64,000 nucleotides of DNA from Punica granatum (GCF_007655135.1 NC_045131.1:28876001-28940000), one strand, 5' to 3'; positions 21,897-34,290 are shown, counted from the first letter of the stretch. The notes: a model not told the origin generated them from the sequence alone. Translations and numbers: made by a program.

Positions 21897-24179
21897 TACA
21901 GTTTTTACTCTTATAATGGGTATTTTCAGAATAACGGAAAATTACCCGACTACTTTTTTTTTGTCCTTTTGTTATATAGAAGATATAAATAATGAAAGTG
22001 AAAAATAAAATTAGCTTGAGAATCCTACTGAGAAGAATTGAATTGATTTTTTTAAAAATTTATAAATCAAAATCTGAGATTTTTTGTTAAGAATGAGTTC
22101 CACAGTAACGTGCCTCTTTTTCCCTAAAAAGATGAAGATTACAATAATCTCCATAAGCTTTCATTGTTATGAGAGCGTATTATTAAAGTATATTTCATTT
22201 GGTGAATTCAATGATATGATGCTTCAAATTCAAGCTATTAACACATACAAGAGGGACATGCATAACATTAATAAATTCATATTAAATTATGCCGGGACGG
22301 AGGGACAAATCGTTGAGAGAGTGGCTGGTTGGGTTTTTTTCTTTTTTTTTTTTTGCCCCTCCTAATCCTTCCCAAAACCCCTATTTTACACATAAAAATA
22401 CGTCTATTAATTAAAGAGAGAGAGAGACTTTGCCCCCCTAAATGTATAAGAGCATGAATTATCTATTTATTGATATTTTAAAATAGACAGCTGGTTAAAA
22501 TAATATCCATACACGGTGAATAATAGTTCGACTAGAGAAAATTCTGAATGGTCATTTTTCACAGTGACATGACGACTAAAAATTAATTAAATTCTCATTA
22601 TATATATATATATATTTATAGTCAATTATTCATATATTTATAAGTTCAATTATTTCTTTATTGCATTTTAATTTATACTTTTTCACATCACGTGAAAATT
22701 ATACTATCACTAAAGAATTTCTATTTGGAGAGGCTAACAACTCGATCAGGGAAAATGGGTCTTAATTCGCAAGAAACTACATTGAATGAGATTTTTGGAT
22801 TAGATATATGAGATTTCTCTACACATGGCTCGCGCAGTCATTTAGCTTCTTTTTTTTTCATTATTTATATTTTGATCTTACATGGATAACATGACCTAAG
22901 AATCTTATTTTTTTTCTCTTTTAAATCTGTAATAATGAATGTCATGAATTGCATGACCTAATAATCAAGCACAATATCGAATATAATAATACATGTTCCT
23001 AGTATTACTTCAAGGTATTCAACATTTGCACAACTGGAGCAATAATACTATTTCTTTATATTTCGATTATCCAATAAAATAATTAACCGGGATTCCAGGT
23101 CCAACACAATCTGTCTTTCTAGGAGAGTCACGTTAGCTGATCGAACCGGATACACATTGTGAGTACATAAGAGGAATAATTTGACCGAATTGGATGGGTG
23201 CCTCACTTGATATAATGCTCAATCATAATACTTCACATTTGAAAAAAAAGAAAAAAGAAAGACGAACAAATTACTGCATCGATAATTAAGAGAATGTAGA
23301 GAAGTGGTCCACACATTCGCCCGGTAATAATCAAGAGGTTTTAGATTTGACACTCGCTGCGAGACTACTTGTACTTATTTATTAACTATTAAAATTTTTA
23401 TTTCATTATATTAGATTTATGTGTTTATTTTTTAAGAATATATATATGTTGCATCACTTGCAGCTAGCTACCAAACCGGAGGACCTTTACTGGCTGGGAC
23501 CTAAACGACAACTGGAAAGGAAATGTTACCTCAAGTACTTGTCTATTCCCTTTTGTAGTACAAAGCACATACTCATGGCATACACGACGTCTCATAATTT
23601 TTTTAACCTTGTCCTTTTATGTTTTCCCAAAAATATAATTACTTTTCTTTTTATTAAACACGTATATAGATTTTTTATAACAATTAAAAAGTGTTTTTCA
23701 TTAATTAAAATATTATTAATGAAATTAAATTTTTTTAAAATGAAAATTATGAGATGAAAGAGTAGAGCAGGTCTGAGAATCGAACATCAGAATGAGAGGG
23801 AGAGAGAAAAGAGTGGGGAGTTGTGAGAAATAAGGTAGTTACAAAAATAATAAAATTACTTCATTGTCCTTTTAACTTCCTTCACACCCAATAATTTTTA
23901 ATATATATTTTTCATTATTGAAATGGGAATTTTCGGTGTAAGAAATGTTAGCCCCATCATCTCCATTTAATCTTTTGTGATATATATATATATATATATA
24001 TATGTAGATAAATGATAGAATTTTCCAACTACAATGTGCGTGCATGTCAAATTTATCTACCTGCGCATATGTGAAAGTGCCTCAAATCACATTGGTGTCG
24101 GACAACTGTTGACAAATTAATGGACCATTAATTTTATTTTTTTTTATGAATAATGAACCATTAACTTGGTTTATACGGA
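21897..24179. other. Spacer with a segmental duplication block and SINE-like tail
   Basis: No gene is seen. Bases 22740-23500 match 14600-15400 and 37120-37430 (shared CTTTATATTTCGAT-TATCCAATAAA, then AGTCACGTTAGC, then TTTGACCGAATTGGA). A SINE-like unit at about 23311-23418 ends in TTATTAACTATTAAAATTTTT, a tail also seen at 39195, 43640 and 53345. A (TA)n run lies at 23982-24004. ORFs at 22084-22365 and 23419-23757 are AT-driven and unsupported. Confidence 0.55.
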
Positions 24180-24345
24180 AGGTGACACAGTGCGACCCCA
24201 AAAAGAGACCTAGTGCGACCCATTTGTGGGTCGCCCTAGGTCTCCCGACCCAGCTTCTAACCATAAGAAGGGGTCGCCTAAATTCAAGTCGGGATAAGAC
24301 CTGACGACCCTTTCCGAAAAGAGTAGTCATAGACCTAATCAAGGG

Positions 24346-24840
24346 CAACCCAAAATGATGGGTCGGAAAGAATTGGTTGGCTAAAGCGGACCTAGGTCAA
24401 CTCAATTTGGGTCAACAAAACCATGGTTAGGGTCGACCCATAGGTCAACCCAAAATGATGGGTCGAAAAGAACTGGTCGACTAAAGCGGACCTAGGCCGA
24501 CTCAATTTGGGTCAACAAAACCATGGTTAGGGCCGACCCACTTTGCCTAGGGAAAGCCATGGTTTGGCCGACCCCAAATTTTGAGTGGGCCCAGATATAA
24601 AACACAGTTATATAGGCCGTCCACTGTCAGCAGGCTGATAGCCTGTTGTCAGTCCACGATGACAAATAATGGGTGCCACTATCACCATAACCCACTTTGC
24701 CTAGGGAAAGCCATGATTTGGCCGACCCAAAATTTTGAGTGGGCCCAGATATAAAACACAGTTATATAGGCCGTCCACTGTCAGCAGGCTGATAACCTGC
24801 TGTCAGTCCACGATGACAAATAATGGGTGCCACTGTCACC
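24346..24840. repeat. Two adjacent tandem duplications in the CACTA-like element
   Basis: One unit of about 100 bp, starting GGTCAACCCAAAATGATGGG, occurs twice (about 24346-24443 and 24444-24541). Next to it a roughly 155-bp unit, starting CCCACTTTGCCTAGGGAAAG, occurs twice (about 24537-24690 and 24691-24840). The copies differ at only a few positions, so the duplications are young compared with the surrounding repeats. Confidence 0.85.
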
Positions 24841-25269
24841 ATATTACTAGCTTGTTATCAATTTATGAGAATGCAAATTAGTTTTTAGATTCTGTCAACA
24901 AACTCTTTGCCAATTGTAATATAGACAAATATAAATTACACATGAATCAAATTAACAACCCAAATAATTATGCTCACCCAAATAATTATGGCCAAAGTAA
25001 TTACATAATAATTTACGAATTGTATGCTTACAAGACCCGACAAATTCAAATACATGTGAATCAAATTTACACTTGTCAGCAAATTCCTCCAATTCAATTA
25101 TATAAAAAATAAAATAAAATAAAACCAACAAGCTGATCATCTTCTTCACAAGGCATCAGTTCACTTCATCAGCAGTCAATATAATACGAAACAGGATAAC
25201 TAACTAAGAAGGCGCGTGGAATGGTACGGCTTGGTTCACCTCGTGAGTGTACTTTTTTTAATCAATTTT

Positions 25270-25440
25270 TTAGTTGAAACGATCCTAGGGGAATGTCCTC
25301 CTCAAAAGCTCTGGATGAATTTATTCACGTCAGTTTCCATGTACTCTAACACGAAGTACAGCACAATCTTCCCTTCTTTGTTCTGCCATCGACCATAACA
25401 CGAAGTACAACACAATCTTCCCTTCTTTGTTCTGCCATTG
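25270..25440 (-). pseudogene. Captured fragment of a B-type cyclin-dependent kinase (CDKB) gene
   Basis: On the minus strand one frame reads QNKEGKIVLYFVLEYMETDV, then NKFIQSF, then a stop. This matches the CDKB kinase segment around the hinge (family form EGKTVLYLVFEYMDTDLKKFIRSF). Beyond the stop, GGACATTCCCCTA corresponds to the following NIP motif. A segment of about 45 bp encoding NKEGKIVLYFV is partly duplicated in tandem (about 25350-25390 and 25397-25440). No ATP-binding loop, catalytic loop or start codon is present, so it is a fragment rather than a gene. It lies in the interior of the CACTA-like element, which suggests transduplication. Confidence 0.75.
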
Positions 25441-26846
25441 ACCATCAGTTTGCAATTTGCAACAACAAGTGGGTTCAGGGCAACGGAAATTCCAATCGAA
25501 AGAGATTGTAAGTAAATCAATAACCTTATTGCTTCAAAAATTTGATTATTCTGTAAGCAATTACAAATCTTGAAACCTTAAAACCCTAGATTGTTGAAAG
25601 TTGTCAATTTATCTCTTGCTCGCCAAAATTCGAACAAGATAAGCTGGAACAAGAAACCCCTTATTTGAAACAGCAAAAGGGAGCTCGAACAATCAGAAAC
25701 TTTACCGGAGAAATCTTAGTTTGATAAGAATTACGACAAAGAAACAGGACAAGATGGAACTCACAAGCCGATTTAGAGATCAAATCTACAGAGAGATATC
25801 GGGAGAGTGACCTAACGATGTGGGGATCTCAAGAGAGCATACGAAAGATGGAGATCTCACTGAAATGGGAGGAGAGCTACCTGCATGGTTGCGCGGCTGA
25901 GGAGCTCGAGAGATTGATCAATTGTGAAGGATAGAGCGCAACTTCTTCTCGAGAATGGAAGGAGGCTCGGACAGCTGCTACCATTTTTGAATCAAAAGCA
26001 TACCTCATGTTGTTGTTAAGAGGAAAGAAGGGACGTCATTTTTGTTGGCAAGGATATGAGAAGAAAGGAACGATAACAACCATTATCACTTTCGATTTAT
26101 GGCTACTAGAAATAGAGAGAGAGTAAAGTGGGAAGAATGTGGGAATTTGAAATTTGAATTGAAAATTTTTTTTCAAAATTTTCAAAGTACCCCTTTGCCG
26201 ACTCTCTTATGAAAGGGTCGAAAAAGGAGTACGTTGGCGACTCTTAGAAGGGTCGCTCAAGGTACTCCTTTGTCGACTTTAAAACATGGGTCGCCGAACT
26301 TTAGTTTCCATTTTTCTTTCTCAACTTGTATTGACAGCATGTTATTAACAAGTTGCCGGTACCGAAACAATGCATTTGGAATAAATAGCCTAATTCTAAC
26401 CTTCAAAAAGGGTTGCCACCTGTATATCTAAGGCAATTTAATAGGGTCGGCAAAGGGCATGCTTTGGCGACTATTTTCAAAAGGGTCGATATAGTACTAT
26501 GGTTTGGTCGACTCTTCTGGCGACCTTTAGGTTGAAGGCCGGCAAAATCTTGACCTTAGACGACTCCTCTTTTTGAGGTCGGGATAGAGAGACCTTTCGC
26601 GACGTATTTCTGGTGTCCTTATACAAAGGGTTGGCAAAAGATAGCCTAGGGCGACCCTTTTTCAAAGGGTCGGTATAGGGACGACTATGGTGACTATTTC
26701 CCCAACATTTCAAGAAAGGTTGGCCAATGTCTGGCCTGAGGCGACCCTTTTTTTTGGATCGCTCCAGACCCTTACTATACGTACTCTGGACGACCCTTTC
26801 TGATGGATCGGGACAAATTGGTAGCCTTAATCCCCTCTATTGTAGT

Positions 26847-28920
26847 GGCAATAACTGCAGTCAAAAGAGATTCCTTATTTTTTGGTAAAGTGCCTCATAG
26901 TGGAAGAAGTTACGTATTATTATGGGAAGTTTATTCAGTCTCAGCCTGTACTGTTCGAAAGTTTAAATGAACACAATCAACAGCTAAAGTATACATAGTC
27001 AACTACACCCTAAAACCCTTAAGTCCAGTTGACTATATTGTATTTTGTAGTCGACTGTGTTTATTTTGTAGTCGACTAGGCTGGATAAATTTCCAATCCT
27101 TTTCTACGACTTACATAGTTTCCTCTTTTATTTCGTTTATAAGGGAGGCCCTAGGGGCACAAAGAAATGGAAATCCCGATAACAAAAAAGAGGCATGATA
27201 ATCCCATCAAGTATTAAACTTGCAACTTCTCAATTACCGACGCCCTACCTCTTAGTTATTAGGTGATGCCTTGCACTATTGCGCTATACCATTTATGATA
27301 TCGTTTCCTCTCGTAATGTTTCACTAAATGCGTGCTTTTAGACCATGGTGCTAAAATTCATCAACTATTATTCGTAATAATCGCTGGACCAAACGACATT
27401 GGTGACATCACGGTTTACTTTCGAGAAATACTAGCTGACATTACTTTTCAATATATCATCCATCTTCGCAATTACAAACATAGCAAAATATATTTCTTCT
27501 CGCAAAATATAAATCAGGTATCGAAATCTTCCCCCTTTAATTACTATTGGCATCTTCAACTAAGCTACCATCATGGTCCAAACAATTTCTCTTTAATTCG
27601 AGCTCGTGAGCAACCACCACGCGAGCATATTTTACTTCGTCCTCACGGTTGTGAGTGACTAGATGCCATTTATAAAGTCTAGGGGTCATTTTCCTAAAGT
27701 ATTTGCTAGCCTAAGTTGCTTTTCGAAAACTCATCACCCGGCTTTCATAACCCGTGGGCGGAGAAGAACTTTTAATTAGCATGTAATGGGATCTTGAGCG
27801 GTCCATATTTATGAATATATCAAGATTAATGTCTATCTATTAAGGTTATTGAGATTGACACGGGACAATATATAGAATAGGAGACCTCCATATGATGATA
27901 TCACTAGCTAGGTTGGACCACCTGGCTTTGGGGAGGCAGCATTTCCCACTATAACTAAGAATTAGAGAATACACCCATACTTCGCTGCGGGTCCAAAATT
28001 CCCATGATCCGTTAGATAAATGTAATATCAAGAAATTATTATTCCTTACGCATGTTTGTTTTAAAATGATTATAAAGTTCTTAAAGCAATTGATTTGGAG
28101 TGTTCATAGGTCTTCTCACATGGATAAAGGGAGAAAAAAATATTGCTTACATAATTCACAAAAGGATGTAATATACTTCTTTAAAAATGATACAACATAA
28201 AGGAAGAAAGTCTATGTCTATGAATGATAATTTAAATTTGTAAAAGTAGAAAAAGTATATTTATATGTTTAACATTTTAGAAAAATGTAAAATAGATAGA
28301 GAGAATAAAATCAAACGCATTGTGTCAAATTCTATAGTGGTCGAGGAAAAAAAGAAATAATTGGTACAACCATAATGATCAGATCATTTTAAATTTCAGG
28401 TGACAAAAGAAAGAAATTAAAACAAAAGGAGACATGTGAGAGAGGGAAAATGTTCCAATTCGCTATATAAAACTTGGAGAAAAATGTTGCGTATTTCATA
28501 TATAGTACTAATATGAAATTTCTTTTGATTTTTCTAATAAAAGTTGAGAGGAAAATATTTATTTAGAAATAAGTGGTTTACTATAACAATTGAATCATTT
28601 GATCTAACAGGTTGATTGAGTTGCCTCATACCTTATTATGGTTGGATTTTTTTTTTGGTAAAGTCGGGGATTATGGTTGGATTTAAAAGCATGAAAAAAA
28701 TGGAGAAATAAAAAAAAACAAAAGAGAAAAAGAAAGGCGCATGGGGAAAAGGTCCCGCCCCAAGGGTCTAAAATGGGACCCCAAACCATTTCTTTTATAG
28801 AAGATTTCGTTTTTTTATGCAAATACTTAAACCAACCATAACCACTGGCATTATTTAACATCATGACGCACCGAGGGGAGTAGTGGGGTGGCCTGTCAGG
28901 CTGACAACTACCTTGGAGGG
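26847..28920. repeat. Segmental duplication block (partner about 38010-38880)
   Basis: This is homologous in order and orientation to 38010-38880. Shared tracts include GCTGGACCxAACxACATTG-type sequence, CGAGAAATACTAGCTGACAT, CGAGCTCGTGAGCAACCACC, and finally GGCTGACAACTACCT directly before the TRIM insertion. ORFs (27332-27658, 28604-28864) are not conserved in the partner. Some pieces are longer here than in the partner (for example 28020-28600). Confidence 0.7.
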
Positions 28921-28925
28921 GGAGT

Positions 28926-29869
28926 TGTGGGAGATATTATTTTGCTATTTTAGGAATTAGAATATTTGAATAGGATTGCATCAAATCAATTAGTTTAGGG
29001 TATCTTTCAGATTTTTTGATATTTGGTTGATATCGTACGTCTTGGTATTTTGAGATTTATGTTATTCCTAATTTGTTGCTTCGTTAAGCCTATAAATAGG
29101 CATGTATTCTAAGTAATCTCCTGAGCCAATTTTTAATAAGAAATCGTTGCCATGGTTTTGACCTGTGACCACCATGTATTCTCGATCTCTCTAACTCCTT
29201 TTATCATCTTATTTTAATTTTGTTGATGATCTCAGAGCAGGACGATGAGACCTGCTCATAATGAGACGACGAAGATGACAACCGTTGAAGTCAGAAAGGC
29301 TAAAGTCAATATCTTCTGGCTTGTGAAGCCAAGGTGCTCAAGCCTTTTCATTTGACCTCTGAAGGCAAGATGCTTCAAGTCAACCGTCATTCTTCGACCT
29401 CTAAAGCATAGTTAGCTCAAGTCGATTTTTCGATGATTGTTGGGTGAAGCACTCAAGTCAATCCATAGTTGTGATATGTTGGGCCAAAGAGCACTTGTCA
29501 TCGTCAAACTCGTCTTTACTTTCAAGACAAGCATTTCACTATTCTACATGCTCATCTTGAGGGAGAGTTGTGGGAGATATTATTTTGATATTTTAGGAAT
29601 TATAATATTTGAATAGGATTGCATCAAGTCAATTAGTTTAGGGATATCTTTCAATTTTTCTGATATTTGGTTGATATCATATGTTTTGGTATTTTGAGAT
29701 TTATGTTATTTCTAGTTTATTGCTTCATGAAACCTATAAATAGGTGGGTATTCTAAGTATTCTCATGAGCCGGTTTTAATAATAAATCGCTCATGTAGTT
29801 TTGGCCTATAGCCGCCACGTATTCTCGATCTCTCTAACACATTTTCTCATCTTATTTTAATTTTCTTGA
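28926..29869 (+). mobile_element. TRIM-like LTR retrotransposon, 944 bp
   Basis: Two 301-bp LTRs (28926-29226 and 29569-29869) both start TGTGGGAGATATTATTTTG and end TTTTAATTTTxTTGA. They look roughly 85-90% identical by eye. Directly after the left LTR comes TGATCTCAGAGCAGG, a decayed version of the initiator-tRNA-Met primer site TGGTATCAGAGC. Directly before the right LTR is a purine tract, TTGAGGGAGAGT. The internal 342 bp encodes nothing recognisable. A perfect 5-bp target duplication GGAGT flanks it (28921-28925 and 29870-29874), and the empty site exists once in the paralogous block at 38882-38886. Size and layout fit a TRIM or an internally deleted Copia element. LTR TATA boxes (CCTATAAATAGG) lie at about 29090 and 29735. 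Confidence 0.93.
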
Positions 29870-29874
29870 GGAGT

Positions 29875-30130
29875 GAGACCCTTCTTTTTCCACTGTTGTC
29901 AGGGTCAAGACTTGGCTACACCATGACAGAAAAATATGGAAGGGCTTGATTGAGATAGGAAAAGAAACCGTAGGGGATAAAATGAAATTAACCTCAAAAA
30001 GGAAAAAAAAAAAAAAGGGACAGCCGTGCCCATCCATTCCAATAAGATACTGTGAGTCAGCCTTAAACCTCATGATTACTTTGCCAATATCCAATAAGAT
30101 CTCCTGGTTTGGATCTCTCATGTCTTTAAA
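29875..30130. repeat. Continuation of the duplicated block after the TRIM (partner 38887-39060)
   Basis: GAGACCCTTCTTTxCCACTG, a GTTGTCAGGGTCAAGAC tract and CAGCCGTGCCxATCC recur at 38887-39060. No gene is seen. Confidence 0.7.
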
Positions 30131-30435
30131 ATTATTTTTAGTTCTAATTTATCTTCCACTTCTTCCTCTTTTTACTATTTCAGGTTTGCATACTCCATGT
30201 GAGCTAAAGAGAAAGGAGCAGAATATAAAGTAAACGCCAGAATCAAGGTTTGGAATAACTTTTTTTTTTATTTAATAATCTACGATCTACATGATAGAAT
30301 TTGACTATGTAGATCACAGTGATTTTTCTTCACATGATGCAATTTGATTATGTATGCTCTTAGCTTTTTTCCACGCCTGCCCATGGAAAGTCTCTAAACA
30401 TGATAGGAAACGGATTTGTTAACATTTTTTTTCAC

Positions 30436-30467
<32 letters not shown>

Positions 30468-30889
30468 CGATCTTTTTCTTTGCTCATCGGAAGACTATTT
30501 TGGTCCTCTTTAGTCTTTTTCAAGGTCATAGAATTGAACCATACATTATTAGTATTATTAAGTCACATATACAAAACTAAAATTTATTCATTTATTAGTA
30601 ATTTCATTTTCGAAAAGTTATGTCGGTAGTTGTATATAAAATATGCTCTTTATAGGAAGATTATGAACCTTTCCTTTTATTTTTTCAATTTCAGTAACAT
30701 AATTTTCTTTAGAAAATTAATCCAATTTGAAATATTTACTTTTATCTTCAAAATTATTTCGATGTCTATGATGCAAAGGTGAAGAGATGGCAATTAGAAA
30801 CACTTAATCGTCAACTTTCGAGTCCCCTGTGTAGGAAAAATTAGATGGTAAGCTCTTGGTGTAATCAGGTGCAACTAATAATACCTTTG
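30131..30889. repeat. Segmental duplication block, copy 2 (partner 830-1510)
   Basis: This is the partner of the block at 830-1510, with the same landmarks. A (TA)n run lies at about 30437-30459. No gene is recognised. Confidence 0.65.
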
Positions 30890-31264
30890 TTGAATTGTTA
30901 TGCTTGTTTTGTTGTTGGATTAGTCATCCACTATCCATCGCATTGTTATATATCAGAATGATCCTTCTATATTAGTCTAAAACATTACAGGTCGCGACAT
31001 TCTAGGATCGATAGTATGATAACTGTTTTGCTTGTTTCACGGGAAAAACTGAGAATCAGAGGTTTGTTCTTTTAAAAGAATGCAAGTTAACTGCCGCTCG
31101 GTTTGATTGTTTTAGAAGGTAGCAAGCAGAATGAAGGTGAAGGCGATGCCTCAACTGCTGATGAAGAAAGGTGCTCCCATGGACAAGCTCCTGGATGTCA
31201 ATCCTGTTGAGATCAGGAATCAGATTGACTCCTTTGTCCAGTCCACTCGAACATACATCGCTTA
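30890..31264 (+). pseudogene. Orphan exon 3 (plus intron 2 piece) of a CXXS1-type thioredoxin
   Basis: Bases 31116-31264 are open from a TTTTAG acceptor. They read KVASRMKVKAMPQLLMKKGA, then PMDKLLDVNPVEI, and end in SFVQSTRTYIA plus stop. Exon 3 of the intact gene at 40988-41140 aligns along its whole length (EVASRMEVKAMPTFLLIKNG at its start). Upstream bases to about 30890 resemble its intron 2 (TTGTTATGCTTGTTTT, later CTCGGTTTGATTGTT). Exons 1 and 2, with the active site, are absent. The TF after the cis-proline is changed to QL. It is a remnant left by duplication and deletion and lies about 350 bp from the end of the intact dioxygenase, which runs the other way. Confidence 0.9.
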
Positions 31265-31618
31265 GGTTCTGAGCTCCCCAGAGACATGTTTACTTTCTTT
31301 TGGCTAGTATAATTTTGTATAGACATATATATTAACAGATGTAAATATATAGTTAAATAGTAGATATTTGTTCCTTAATTTGTTATTATTGAGTACACAA
31401 TCGAGCTTCCTTGTCAATGTCATGGAAAGTTGCAGGCAAAGAGAACATCTACAAATTCACCCAAAAAAAAAAAAGAGAGTACATCTATGAGATGAGAGGG
31501 CTTCCCTCAGAGCAAAGTAGATGCCAAAATGTATTTATTTTTTTTTTAGGACAGAAAGAGGAAGAAAGAAAGACTCCCTGGAACTTATTCTCGACTAAAC
31601 CATGGATCGAGTCGGGTT

Positions 31619-32999
31619 CTAAACCCCACAATAAGTCTTGATGAGGCTCTGGGCCTTAATTCGGTTGTCGCTAGAATCATAGTAGCAGAGGAAATCAACG
31701 TGATCAAATGGTTTGAATTGCTGGGGGTGCTTTTCGTCGATGAGCTCGTCGGGTGTTTTTATCATCCCATTTTGATATGAGAACACCCCAAGTGAGTATC
31801 TGACTTCATGCTCCTCCCTCACTGCAACTCTATGGTAGCAAGCCTTGATCCTCCCATTGCTCCATGCCTACATGTCCATTACGACCCCAACATAATTACT
31901 ATATATATTATGATCAACTTCACAAAAATTAATTTTCTTTCTTTGTTTTTTTCATTGAATCAGCTGGCATCAGACCGGGATAGATAAAGAGCGAGAAAGG
32001 GGTCATATGACTCACCACAAATGCATCACCAGCCATGATCATGAAGGAAGAAGGAGAAGGCTCGAAGGTGAACCACTCTCCATCTTTAGTCATCACCTCA
32101 AGTCCCCTCACGTTGTTCTGGTGCAAGAATGATATAAAGCTTTTGTCCGTGTGCGCGATCGGGTTTATGTTTGACTCGACATCGTGAGGTTTCTTGTACT
32201 TCAAGAAGCGGAGAAGTAACGTGGCGGCATCTGTGTAAGACTTGTAGTATTTCTCAAGGTCGTAGCTCTCAAACACCATCCTCATCACCATTGCCTCCAG
32301 CTTCTCGATGAACTGCGCATATGAATAGGCAGCTTTGCTGTGGCAATCAAGACAATTACTTTTAAATTAGTTATGTTGTTGGCGCATAATACATTAGTGA
32401 TATGATTTAAACTATAAACTAACAGACAAAGGCGTTGTAGTAGAGTAGCACACATGTCCTCGTTGAAAATCGAGAGGTTTTTCACTCGATTCTCATTGAT
32501 AGGACTTCTCGTGGTCTTTTATCTTTCCTTTTTATACGATAATTCTTTTATGAAACTTATATACCTTTTTTACAACTGAAGAAAAGAAAAGGGCTTAGTG
32601 CCCCCTTAGGTTGGGCACTGCACTCTTAAATGCTTACCAGAAACGGTCGTTACCGGCAGGCCACATGAGGTTGGTGAAGTTCCGGCATTCCCCTAGGGTT
32701 TCAGCATGGTCGATGTTAAGGGCTTCGACAAGGGGAGTCCCGGGGACCTTGGCAATGTATCCATGGGAGGGTTTGAGGTTAGTGTTCTTGATTTTGGTCT
32801 CATGGGGGAGGTCGAACAGCTCCTTGGAGACACTGAAGATGGTGTCATGGAGATCGAGGGAGACGTCCTTGTAGTCGGCTATGAAGCAGCCATGGTCTTC
32901 GAGGGACTTGATGATTGTCTTGGCAGCCTGGAGCCAGGATTCAGTCCCTGGTTTCAGGCAATCGTGCGAGAACTCCACCACCGGAATTTTGCTCATCAT
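31619..32999 (-). CDS. AOP-like 2-oxoglutarate-dependent dioxygenase
   Basis: Three exons join by GT-AG introns: 32999-32638, 32337-32016 and 31867-31619, giving 310 residues, normal for the family. The N-terminal DIOX_N part starts KIPVVEFSHDCLKPG. The catalytic jelly-roll carries the iron triad H183-x-D185 (in NPIAHTDKSFI) and H240 (in ACYHRVAV). R251-Y-S253 is the 2-oxoglutarate contact. The C-terminus has the AOP-group block KTPDELIDEKHP, then FKPFDHVDFL. The start has two adjacent ATGs; the upstream one is used here. The family couples oxidation of a small molecule to decarboxylation of 2-oxoglutarate in the cytosol. AOP enzymes act on glucosinolates in Brassicaceae; elsewhere substrates are mostly unknown, so none is proposed. 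A paralogue at 3577-9520 is broken, leaving this as the only functional copy here. Confidence 0.93.
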
Positions 33000-33135
33000 C
33001 CTTCCTTATATATCTCTCTTTAACAGGAAATCGAAATGCCTAGCTTGAACTGAGAAGGTGATATGGAAAGATAGATAGATAGAAGAGATGACTATATGTT
33101 TGTGTTGAGAGCTCAGTTAGAGGGCGTGAAGAGCA

Positions 33136-33142
33136 ATTTATA
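33136..33142 (-). promoter_or_regulatory. Putative TATA box of the AOP-like dioxygenase
   Basis: TATAAAT in the context CCTATAAATTGCTCTTCA lies 137 bp upstream of the first ATG on the minus strand. It is conserved at 9658-9664 in front of the pseudogene copy. Confidence 0.6.
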
Positions 33143-34281
33143 GGAAATTAAGGTCACTGACGTGCAGATGATGCATTTAGGCCTGCAACCCCAGCTGGGT
33201 TTGAGAAATTACTCGTATTTTAATTTTCATTTGTCGGTGACACCAATATTATATAATGGGATATTGACCTCTTAAACCACCAGCATAAACCATCATCCTG
33301 TGATCCCTAAGGCAGAGTATGGATTATACGCCTCGCCTTTTTGTCAAAAAAGAACAATTTTAGTTTTCCCAAGTAAGAAAGATATTAAAAAAAAAAACTC
33401 TAGAATTTTGTTATAAAAATAAATTCCAAATTTACAAGAGGATTGCGTACTACTACTTATCCATTAAAATTTTTGCATTGCGCGTGGATTCGATCGCTTG
33501 TTAACTCCGTAAAAAGAATTAGGACATTTGACTTATCATAACTCAGATAGGTATGCGTAAATTGGATCAAACATAACCTTAAGTACCATTATATTTTTTT
33601 AGAAAAAAACGTACATCATTTGAATTTTTACATTGTGGGAATGAGCCTGTATACGTTTCATAACAATGATGCACTCTCTCTTTCTTAATGTTGAGAATTG
33701 ACTGCCACAGTGACGTTAAAATGGATTTTCTTTAGAAATATTTTTGGTAGGTGCTAGTTTTTGAACTTTTTATGGTACTATCCCCAACGTTTAACTGTGA
33801 TGCTTTGTGATCTCCATAGCCACAGACGCTAACTATATTTTTCTTAAATAAGATATCACCAAGAGTATTTCAGTTCATATAATTTAAGGGAGGTGTTCAA
33901 TAACCAAATTAAGGATTGAAATTCAAAATTGCAATAATCAATTGGATTCGTTTTGCTTCATGAAAATAATTAATTGACTTAATAGATGAACGCCAGAAAA
34001 TTTTTGTGATTGAGGTACTGAGGACATCTATAATTCTCTTAAGTTGATCATTTAGTTGCAAAAGAAAATACACTCTCCTTTTTTGAGATTTTGCTAAATG
34101 ATACTCCATTGCATTCTTCACAAAAAATGACACTCACTCCATTGATCTTACCGATTTAATAAAATAAATCTCTTTTAATCTCCAAACTTTACATGTGTTT
34201 CATGTTCACTCTAATTTGTTTTTATTTAATTTTATTCTCAATATTATATGGATTTCCTTCCTTGTTCTTCTTGTTTGAGTT
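33143..34281. other. Upstream spacer of the dioxygenase, duplicated in copy 1
   Basis: This aligns in pieces with 9665-10400 and 12361-12530. No coding region was seen. The minus-strand ORF at 33909-34133 is in AT-rich spacer and is not conserved. Confidence 0.6.
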
Positions 34282-34290
34282 TTCAATAAA

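Larger units (their letters stand above)
24180..26846. mobile_element. CACTA-like non-autonomous element with captured kinase fragment
   Basis: The right end, read inward, is CACTACAATAGAGGGG (26831-26846 reversed), which fits the CACTACAA terminus of plant CACTA elements. Subterminal zones at both sides (about 24185-24560 and 26190-26830) are packed with GGGTCG or CGACCC in both orientations, the usual subterminal repeat architecture. The left terminus was not located. The first CGACCC is at about 24190, so the left limit is approximate and may be truncated. No transposase is present. The interior holds tandem duplications and a CDKB-like exon fragment. Confidence 0.65.

Noticed and set aside
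31116..31264. A working small thioredoxin gene
   Set aside because: It has only exon 3, no active site and no start exon, and is clearly derived from the gene at 40064-41140.
32611..33023. Plus-strand ORFs of 87 and 105 codons
   Set aside because: They are antisense shadows of dioxygenase exon 1, whose minus-strand frame has family motifs and correct splice sites.
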